Translations under genes and position numbers: made by a program | The notes under the pieces: generated by a model | Told to the model about the DNA's origin: nothing | Databases searched by the model: none | Seen by the model: the letters and a program-made list of their open reading frames with translations, nothing else | In this document: positions 1-5,366 of the stretch, piece after piece | Layout: each line of letters begins with the position of its first letter | How positions within the stretch are numbered: position 1 is the stretch's first letter | NCBI GenBank assembly: GCA_028683685.1 | Contig: JAQUHH010000175.1 | Location: 1 to 5,366, forward strand | DNA: 5,366 nucleotides | Reading direction: 5' to 3' | DNA from: Bacteroidales bacterium | GTDB lineage: Bacteria > Bacteroidota > Bacteroidia > Bacteroidales > WCHB1-69

Positions 1-1559
1 CTTCGCTTAATGCAACTGATTTAATTAATCCAAAATCAACATTTAGCGGAAATGCTCCTGTTTTAAAAGATACAAAACATTGGTTTTTACCATTGGATCA
101 ATATGAGCCTTGGCTTCGGGAATGGATTTTGGAAGGACATAAAAACGATTGGAAATCAAATGTTTATGGTCAATGTAAATCATGGATCGACCAAGGTTTG
201 CATCCCCGTGCTGTGACTCGTGACCTCGATTGGGGCGTGAAAGTGCCTGTGGCTGATGCCGAAGGGAAAGTGCTTTACGTGTGGTTTGATGCACCCATTG
301 GCTACATTTCGGCAACCAAAGAATGGGCTCAAAAGAACAATCAAAATTGGGAAACGTGGTGGAAAGATCAGGAATCAAAATTGGTTCATTTTATCGGAAA
401 AGACAATATCGTTTTTCATTGTATAATTTTCCCAATTATGCTTCATGCCGAAGGCTCCTATATTTTGCCCGATAATGTTCCTGCAAATGAGTTTTTGAAT
501 TTAGAAGGAGATAAAATTTCGACGTCGAAAAATTGGGCCGTGTGGCTTCATGAATATTTGGAGGATTTTGCCGACAAGCAAGATGTATTGCGTTATTCTT
601 TGTGCGCAAATGCCCCCGAAGCTAAAGACAATGATTTTACGTGGAAAGATTTTCAAGCCAAAAACAACAATGAATTGTTGGCTATTTTTGGAAATTTTGT
701 AAATAGAACAATTGTGCTTACCCATAAATATTTTGATGGAATTGTGCCTGCCAAAAATCAATGGCTTGATATTGACACGGAAGTGCTTGAAGCAATGAGC
801 AAATTCCCCGAAAAAATTGGTAGAAACATTGAATTGTATAAATTTAGGGAAGCCTCTTTTGAATTGATGAATTTGGCTCGACTCGGAAATAAATATTTGA
901 CCGAAACTGAACCATGGAAGGTTTTTAAAACGAATCCCGAAAGAGTTGCCAGCATTCTTCATGTGGCTTTGCAAATTTGTGCAAATTTGGCCGTTCTTTC
1001 TGAGCCATTTTTGCCATTTACTTCCAAAAAACTTTCTAAACTATTGAATTTGTCTCCCAAAAAATGGATAGAAGCTGGAGTTGATAATTTATTAGCAGAA
1101 GGTGGAAAAATTGAAGCTGCTGCGTTTTTATTTGAAAAGATTGAAGATGAAACCATTCAAAAACAGATCGATAAATTGCACCAAACAAAAAATCAAAACC
1201 AACTAGATCAGTCTGCTGCAGAACCTCAAAAAGAGAATGTGACTTTTGATGACTTTAGTGCCATGGACTTAAGAGTAGCAACCATTCTTGAAGCGGAAAA
1301 AGTACCAAAAACCAAAAAGTTGTTAAAACTTCTTGTGGATACTGGAATTGACAAACGCACTATCGTTTCGGGAATTGCTGAATTTTATGAACCTCAAAAT
1401 ATTATTGGGGAACAAGTTTGTATGATTGTTAATCTTGCACCCAGAGAGATTAAAGGAATCCTTTCTCAAGGAATGATTTTGATGGCCGAAAATGCCAATG
1501 GTGAGCTCTGTTTTGTTAAACCTTCCAAACAAGTGAACAGCGGAAGTGGAATAAAATAA
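1..1559 (+). CDS. metG: Methionyl-tRNA synthetase, C-terminal part (5'-truncated by window edge)
   Basis: This cytoplasmic enzyme charges tRNA-Met with methionine using ATP. The open frame runs from the window edge (first full codon at 3) to TAA at 1557-1559, giving 518 visible residues. Bacterial enzymes with this C-terminal extension are about 680 residues, so some 160 are missing, including the HIGH motif and zinc-knuckle cysteines. The visible part opens with SLNATDLINPKS, which normally follows the knuckle. Next come the catalytic segments VWFDAPIGYIS (from 279) and HFIGKD (387-404), then the KMSKS loop as KISTSK (513-530). The helical anticodon-binding domain includes FGNFVNRT and a Pro-Trp pair at 912-917, matching the anticodon-contacting Asn and Trp of the E. 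coli enzyme. A polar linker leads to a C-terminal EMAPII/Trbp111-like tRNA-binding OB fold (about 1242-1556; FSAMDLRVATI, VNLAPREIKGILSQGM), which usually supports dimerisation and tRNA affinity. The frame is intact. Identification is near certain. Confidence 0.97.
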   Translation, partial: SLNATDLINPKSTFSGNAPVLKDTKHWFLPLDQYEPWLREWILEGHKNDWKSNVYGQCKSWIDQGLHPRAVTRDLDWGVKVPVADAEGKVLYVWFDAPIGYISATKEWAQKNNQNWETWWKDQESKLVHFIGKDNIVFHCIIFPIMLHAEGSYILPDNVPANEFLNLEGDKISTSKNWAVWLHEYLEDFADKQDVLRYSLCANAPEAKDNDFTWKDFQAKNNNELLAIFGNFVNRTIVLTHKYFDGIVPAKNQWLDIDTEVLEAMSKFPEKIGRNIELYKFREASFELMNLARLGNKYLTETEPWKVFKTNPERVASILHVALQICANLAVLSEPFLPFTSKKLSKLLNLSPKKWIEAGVDNLLAEGGKIEAAAFLFEKIEDETIQKQIDKLHQTKNQNQLDQSAAEPQKENVTFDDFSAMDLRVATILEAEKVPKTKKLLKLLVDTGIDKRTIVSGIAEFYEPQNIIGEQVCMIVNLAPREIKGILSQGMILMAENANGELCFVKPSKQVNSGSGIK

Positions 1560-1587
1560 AAGTTAGAACTGTATTATTCTTAATATG

Positions 1588-1623
1588 AAATAAAAAAGAG
1601 GTTGAAAAACCTCTTTTTTATTT
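1588..1623. terminator. Bidirectional intrinsic terminator between convergent genes
   Basis: A perfect hairpin: 1588-1603 pairs with 1608-1623 around a four-base GAAA loop (TTTC on the other strand). The core is GAGGTT/AACCTC, flanked by an A-run on the left arm and a T-run on the right arm, so each strand reads a G/C-containing stem followed by a U-tract. It starts 28 bp after the metG stop and ends 16 bp before the stop of the minus-strand gene, so it can serve both. The outer A-T pairs double as the U-tract, so the stem that actually folds during transcription is probably the inner 6-10 bp. Confidence 0.9.
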
Positions 1624-1639
1624 GTGTTTTGTTTTTTAT

Positions 1640-1927
1640 TTAATATGGTATAATAACTGTAATGGTGCCCGTTTTGAGTTGTTTCACATTTTCAATATCT
1701 CGATATCTGAAAACATATGTAAATACGGTATTTGTGGTTACTGGTTTTCCTTTAATTTTGCCATCCCATCCTTCATATGGATCATTTGTCTCAAAAACCA
1801 ACATGCCCCATCTGTCATAGATTTGGAAACTGTAGCCTCTTGGAGAAATATTTCTATGAATTGGGCGTACGGTTTCATTGTGGTTATCTCCTGTTGGCGT
1901 AAATGCGTCAGGGACATAAACACTCCA
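1640..1927 (-). other. Region encoding the T9SS type B C-terminal sorting domain
   Basis: These codons encode residues 852-946 of the large protein. The order of motifs is that of the gliding motility-associated C-terminal domain: VYVPDAFTPTGDNHNE, then YSFQIYDRWGMLVFET, then GWDGKIKGK and a closing beta strand ending GTITVIIPY. Two places depart from the usual form. The first loop reads GDNHNE where GDGxND is common, and the segment before the last strands reads TTNTVFTYVFRY where a Pro-x-Gly-x-Tyr pattern is common. The fold seems preserved, so I expect it still works as a sorting signal. Confidence 0.88.
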
Positions 1928-4480
1928 CCAATCATCAACATATATAAACTCGTATTGGGCTGTATCAACACATCCTCTATCGGAGCTGACAATTAAACTA
2001 ACAGTGTATTTTCCAGGTTCTGAATAGTGATAAGTTGGATGTGTTTCGATTGAGTATCCGCCATCACCAAAGTCCCAGAAACTGCTATAAACAGTCGAAG
2101 ATTGGTTTGTGAAAAATACTTGTGGGTCGTATAAATCTACTCGATTTGGGAATTGTGTAAATCGGGCAATTGGTTTTTCCCAAACATTAATCATTTGATG
2201 TTTGGTAATTGAAGAATCGCAACCGTAAATTGAAGTTACTTTTAAAGTAACATCAAAAATTCCGTGTCCGTAATATATCCACGATGGATTTCGTCCGTCG
2301 GCCTCACCGCCGTCTCCAAATTCCCAGAAATAAGTTTGTCCTTCATCGGGATGTATTTCAAAGAAACTGACTTCCAGTGGTTGACAGCCTTCAATTTTAT
2401 CAGAAATAAAATCTGCCGGTGGTAGTGGATGTAATTCAATTAATGAATCACAATCAGTAATTGTACATCCCACGGCATCAGTAACGGTGACACAATAACG
2501 TCCCGCAGGTAAATTTCCAACAGTTTGTGAAGAATAATTGTCAGGATCCCATAAATAGGTGTAATCAGGTGTTCCGCCGCTTGGCAAAGCACTAACTACA
2601 CCATCGCTTCCTCTAACACATGTTACGTCAATTTTAGCAATAGATAGATATAATGGAGGATTTAGAGGGGCAACAGTTATTGTGTCCGATAATGAACATC
2701 CATTTACATCAGAAATAGTTACGCTGTAAAATCCTTCATCTATATTTTGTATGCTATCACGTGGAAAACCATGAGTATTTACTACACCTGTACTCCATTC
2801 ATATGTATATGGTGGTGTGCCGTCGGTGATAATTGCTCTAAGACAAGCATTCGTGTCGCCATAACAGATAAGGGGTTGACATAATTCTAAAGTTAATCCA
2901 ATTTCAGGATTGGGATAAAGTGTGACATATCCACAAAGTGTATCAATTACAGGCGGAAGTGTCCATGTTTGGTTAAACCAAGTGAGTGGAATGTAGCCTA
3001 ATGGGAATGTTTGTTCAAATAAGGGTCCAATTGTTTGTGTTATATCTATTTCGGGTATGGTGACATTGGCAACATTCAGGGTGTCGGAAGATACTTGTAC
3101 AAAGCAAATAGAGTCAGGATTGTTTTCACATGGCATTGGTATGTCAAATACCAGTGGTAACATTTCTCCGCCTGGTGTTTCACTGTCAATAGGACCAATA
3201 TGAATATCAATCCAAATGGTTAATACTCGAATGTGAAACCAAAATGCCATGCTGTCCCAAGTGTGATTTGTGAAGTCATTGCCAATAATATGATCTACTT
3301 GAACCAACATTTCTGGCCAACCAAAACAAGGATAAGTGAAATTTAAATCATTTCCCGTTTTGTAGACGATTACATTATTTAAGCCTTCTGAAACGACTTG
3401 CCCACCATCATCCACTTCGGCATATTCTACCGGTGTTGGAAAGGTGAGCCGCGTATTTACGTTCGGACAGAAAGTAAAATCTTGAGTTAGATGGCTACCC
3501 ATTCCTACTTCCATTGAAAGTAAATCCCAACTTATTGTAACTCCTGGTACTATGGTTATTGAGCCAGTAAGAAAACCTAAAATCTGCTGAATGGTTGTTC
3601 CAGTTGGTGGTGGAATAAATTGAGCAACAAATCCAATAAATGTGATGATATCGAGTTCAAAACCCCACCATAGGCTATCTCCACTAGCATAGAGGCAATA
3701 ATCGGGACCAGGACCCATATATGATTCAGTTTCAACATATGGAATAGTGATGAAGCCAGTTAGTCCGATGCCAAAAAAATCAGGAATAATAATTGGTAAA
3801 AAGTTCCCATTGCAAAATTGAAAAACATTATTCACCATACAGGGATAGTTGTATTGCCCTGTAAATGAGTTTAAATAGAAAATGTTAATTGAGTCGGCTT
3901 GATGTGTTGGATTGTTAATTCCAAAATTGAAGTCTTGACAAACACCAACACAAATGGTTGCGTCAATAGCAAAATGGACTCCCCAGAAAAAGTCAAGAGA
4001 AACCCAACCGGCAGTTGGGAAGTGAGTCGTTAATTCCCAATCAGGTGTTGGTTCCCATTCAGATTCAACGGTGATTGTTTCTCCTGGATTAAAAGCGTAA
4101 TCGTCGGGGAAATCAGTAGTAATCTCTCCGCCATATCGAACATCTACAGAGCCTGTGCTGAATCCATGCATACTGAATCGCATTCCAGCCAACATCCAAA
4201 AATCAATCGTGATTTGTGCTCCCCATCGTGTTCCTAGAAAAGGATCGGTCCATATTTGACCAATGGTTTGATTGAAACTTTCTTCAATCCAAAAAATATC
4301 ATAATCTATATCAATATTGAAAGGTTGTCCATCCGGTCCCCACATATTTCTGTTCATCGCTTCGAATTCCCAACCACATTGGGTGATGTTTTCTTCAGGG
4401 GTTTGAGCCAAAAGACTTTTAAAACCTGTTAAGAAAAATAGAATAATAAAAGTGAATCGCACTATATGTTTTGACTTCAT
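1640..4480 (-). CDS. Secreted T9SS cargo protein with SprB-like repeats, PKD domains and type B C-terminal sorting domain
   Basis: A 946-residue protein, probably displayed on or released from the cell surface. Residues 1-25 form a Sec signal peptide (basic start, hydrophobic core, cleavage likely at LLA|QTP). Residues 26 to about 530 match nothing I recognise; they look beta-rich, with 19 Trp and 11 Cys. Two SprB-like repeats follow (about 533-605 and 613-682; TPPYTYEW/TPDYTYLW, then GFYSVTISDVNGC/GRYCVTVTDAVGC). Two PKD domains (about 688-766 and 768-848) carry the FWEFGDGG and FWDFGDGG signatures. Residues 852-946 are the gliding motility-associated C-terminal domain (AFTPTGDNHNE, IYDRWGMLVFET, GWDGKIKG), which in this family directs outer-membrane passage through the type IX system. 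I chose ATG at 4480; an in-frame TTG at 4495 would add five residues and overlap the upstream stop codon. No Shine-Dalgarno site is visible, as is usual in Bacteroidota. It is probably cotranscribed with the small gene 11 bp upstream. Ligand and role are unknown; adhesion is a guess from architecture. Confidence 0.93.
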   Translation of the reverse strand: MKSKHIVRFTFIILFFLTGFKSLLAQTPEENITQCGWEFEAMNRNMWGPDGQPFNIDIDYDIFWIEESFNQTIGQIWTDPFLGTRWGAQITIDFWMLAGMRFSMHGFSTGSVDVRYGGEITTDFPDDYAFNPGETITVESEWEPTPDWELTTHFPTAGWVSLDFFWGVHFAIDATICVGVCQDFNFGINNPTHQADSINIFYLNSFTGQYNYPCMVNNVFQFCNGNFLPIIIPDFFGIGLTGFITIPYVETESYMGPGPDYCLYASGDSLWWGFELDIITFIGFVAQFIPPPTGTTIQQILGFLTGSITIVPGVTISWDLLSMEVGMGSHLTQDFTFCPNVNTRLTFPTPVEYAEVDDGGQVVSEGLNNVIVYKTGNDLNFTYPCFGWPEMLVQVDHIIGNDFTNHTWDSMAFWFHIRVLTIWIDIHIGPIDSETPGGEMLPLVFDIPMPCENNPDSICFVQVSSDTLNVANVTIPEIDITQTIGPLFEQTFPLGYIPLTWFNQTWTLPPVIDTLCGYVTLYPNPEIGLTLELCQPLICYGDTNACLRAIITDGTPPYTYEWSTGVVNTHGFPRDSIQNIDEGFYSVTISDVNGCSLSDTITVAPLNPPLYLSIAKIDVTCVRGSDGVVSALPSGGTPDYTYLWDPDNYSSQTVGNLPAGRYCVTVTDAVGCTITDCDSLIELHPLPPADFISDKIEGCQPLEVSFFEIHPDEGQTYFWEFGDGGEADGRNPSWIYYGHGIFDVTLKVTSIYGCDSSITKHQMINVWEKPIARFTQFPNRVDLYDPQVFFTNQSSTVYSSFWDFGDGGYSIETHPTYHYSEPGKYTVSLIVSSDRGCVDTAQYEFIYVDDWWSVYVPDAFTPTGDNHNETVRPIHRNISPRGYSFQIYDRWGMLVFETNDPYEGWDGKIKGKPVTTNTVFTYVFRYRDIENVKQLKTGTITVIIPY

Positions 4481-4491
4481 GTTTTTAAATA

Positions 4492-5082
4492 TCAAAATTC
4501 AATGTTTAAAATTGAGTTCTCCATTATTTCGTATAATAAATGCCGCATAATTACTGGGTAATTTGCACTAATCCAAGCAGTTTTCTGGTTATTTCCCGAT
4601 AAGAGAACCATTCGTTCGTATTCCCATTCTCCAGTTTTAAATGATAAAATGAATAATTTTCCTTCATTTCCAGATTTTGTAAAAACATCGTATGAAGAGA
4701 TGTATTCAAATCCTTGCTTTATAAATGTTTCTTCATTAATTCCAGAAAGCATTTTTTTGTATGGGGCATTTATCTCTTGAACTAAAATATTGCTTCCTGT
4801 CCAGTCTTGGATAAGTAAGTTCGATTGTTTTTCATCTAAACGAAATGCTTTTGGAGGGCTGATGCGAATATTCGTGTTTTTAATTAAAATCGATGTTTTT
4901 CCATCAAAATAGTCTTCGTCAGAATAATTAATGGAAGACTTTAAAATCTCAGAAAATTCATTCAGGTCTTTATGGATGTCTTTATGTTTATCATTTACAG
5001 AATCTTGCTCCTGACAGTGCCCAGATAACATAATAGCAAATGTTAAAACCATAAATGACATAATTTGAACAAGGTATTTCAT
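4492..5082 (-). CDS. Small exported protein of unknown function, possibly PsbP/MOG1-like fold
   Basis: A 196-residue protein starting at ATG 5082-5080. Residues 1-23 form a signal peptide (MKYL start, hydrophobic MSFMVLTFAIMLS core), with cleavage likely after HC at 22-23, giving a mature QEQDS start. Cys23 is not in a proper lipobox because His precedes it, so a lipoprotein is unlikely though not excluded. After a charged, probably helical stretch (28-60; KHKDIHKDLNEFSEIL), a compact domain spans about 63-176: ILIKNTNIRISPPKAFRL, SNILVQEINAPY, EETFIKQGFEYIS, GKLFILSFKTGEWEYERMVLL and TAWISANYP. This order (Pro-rich start, strand with a bound-looking Pro-Tyr, helix, paired strands) resembles small PsbP/MOG1-like exported proteins common in Bacteroidota, but that is recognition by eye only. 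The stop lies 11 bp before the ATG of the T9SS cargo gene, so the two are probably cotranscribed. Function is unknown; a periplasmic location is most likely. Confidence 0.85.
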   Translation of the reverse strand: MKYLVQIMSFMVLTFAIMLSGHCQEQDSVNDKHKDIHKDLNEFSEILKSSINYSDEDYFDGKTSILIKNTNIRISPPKAFRLDEKQSNLLIQDWTGSNILVQEINAPYKKMLSGINEETFIKQGFEYISSYDVFTKSGNEGKLFILSFKTGEWEYERMVLLSGNNQKTAWISANYPVIMRHLLYEIMENSILNIEF

Positions 5083-5366
5083 AAAAATATTATTTTTATT
5101 CTGAGTATTATATGTTTCAAGACTACCAAATTACAATTTATTTTTGTAATACTACTAAAAAGACAAAAAGAAGCTGTTAAAAGTTGTCTACAATGGTTTA
5201 TTTTCAAATTGTTTTTTTTAACTTTCAAAATATGTAATTTTAGATGCATAAAATATGTAGTAATGTGCTGTTTTCTTTTAATAATAGGATAGAAATCATA
5301 CTAAATATCAAGTTTGCCTTGTTTTTTTATTTTTTTGTCGAAAGTTCTTTTGTTTTTAGATTATTA
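5083..5366. other. AT-rich intergenic region upstream of the minus-strand gene pair
   Basis: This stretch is strongly AT-rich with long T and A runs. I see no coding frame with protein-like composition and no RNA gene. It must carry the promoter of the minus-strand pair unless transcription enters from beyond the window. A ten-base direct repeat (AAAATATGTA at 5227-5236 and 5250-5259, 23 bp apart) is the only repeat I found; in sequence this AT-rich it may be chance. Any gene to the right begins or ends beyond 5366. Confidence 0.6.
5107..5136 (-). promoter_or_regulatory. Candidate promoter for the minus-strand pair (weak)
   Basis: Read on the minus strand, TTGTAA (5136-5131) is followed after 18 bp by TATAAT (5112-5107), and the ATG of the small gene starts 24 bp further on. 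This fits a general sigma-70 pattern. However, Bacteroidota mostly use TTG near -33 and TAnnTTTG near -7. The nearest approach to that form is TAATTTG (5133-5127), one base short and without a well-placed TTG upstream. In such AT-rich DNA both matches could be chance. Confidence 0.22.

Noticed and set aside
501..974. Minus-strand 157-residue open frame inside metG
   Set aside because: It is antisense to conserved MetRS motifs and its composition is that of a reverse-complement shadow.
93..1559. Full-length gene starting at TTG 93
   Set aside because: The frame stays open upstream to the window edge and already reads as methionyl-tRNA synthetase (SLNATDLINPKS), so 93 is an internal Leu codon.
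1622..1996. Plus-strand 124-residue open frame opposite the 3' end of the T9SS cargo gene
   Set aside because: It starts within the terminator and runs antisense to the clearly conserved sorting domain; the translation has no recognisable features.
5018..5026. Lipoprotein signal at Cys23 of the 196-residue protein
   Set aside because: The residues before the Cys read SGH; His directly before the Cys does not fit the lipobox, so ordinary signal peptidase cleavage is more likely.
5139..5146. Plus-strand TATTTTTG matching the Bacteroidota -7 element TAnnTTTG
   Set aside because: No TTG lies at the expected distance upstream and no credible plus-strand gene follows within the window.
5065..5292. 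Plus-strand 75-residue open frame at the right end
   Set aside because: It begins inside the opposite-strand signal peptide gene at a TTG, consists of Phe, Ile, Lys and Cys from AT-rich DNA, and has no protein-like pattern.
5309..5337. Terminator-like CAAG/CTTG hairpin followed by T-runs
   Set aside because: The stem is only 4 bp, with no extension and no plus-strand gene to end; T-runs are common throughout this stretch.

Overview
The window looks like a piece of a Bacteroidota chromosome. Three things point there: a protein ending in a type IX secretion system (T9SS) type B sorting domain (the gliding motility-associated C-terminal family), a methionyl-tRNA synthetase with the KISTSK variant of the KMSKS loop, and AT-rich leaders without Shine-Dalgarno sites. 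I cannot place it more precisely by sight. I see no mobile element, CRISPR array, tRNA or rRNA.

Layout: (1) positions 1-1559, plus strand, hold the 3' three-quarters of metG, whose 5' end lies outside the window. (2) The 80-bp gap between two convergent genes holds a strong, symmetric hairpin that should stop transcription from both sides. (3) Positions 1640-4480, minus strand, encode a 946-residue secreted, probably cell-surface protein: signal peptide, a roughly 500-residue N-terminal region I do not recognise, two SprB-like repeats, two PKD domains and the T9SS sorting domain. (4) Positions 4492-5082, minus strand, encode a small exported protein of unknown function lying 11 bp upstream of the large gene. 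(5) Positions 5083-5366 are very AT-rich, with no credible gene and only weak promoter-like signals for the minus-strand pair.

The two minus-strand genes almost certainly form one transcription unit, read from the 5083-5366 region and ending at the shared terminator. Both products carry signal peptides, so both leave the cytoplasm. The large one should then cross the outer membrane through the T9SS and be attached to the surface or released. Whether the small one helps it is only inferred from the gene arrangement. metG is an unrelated housekeeping neighbour. The part of the window with real potential for novelty is the tryptophan- and cysteine-containing N-terminal half of the T9SS cargo protein; the rest is ordinary.
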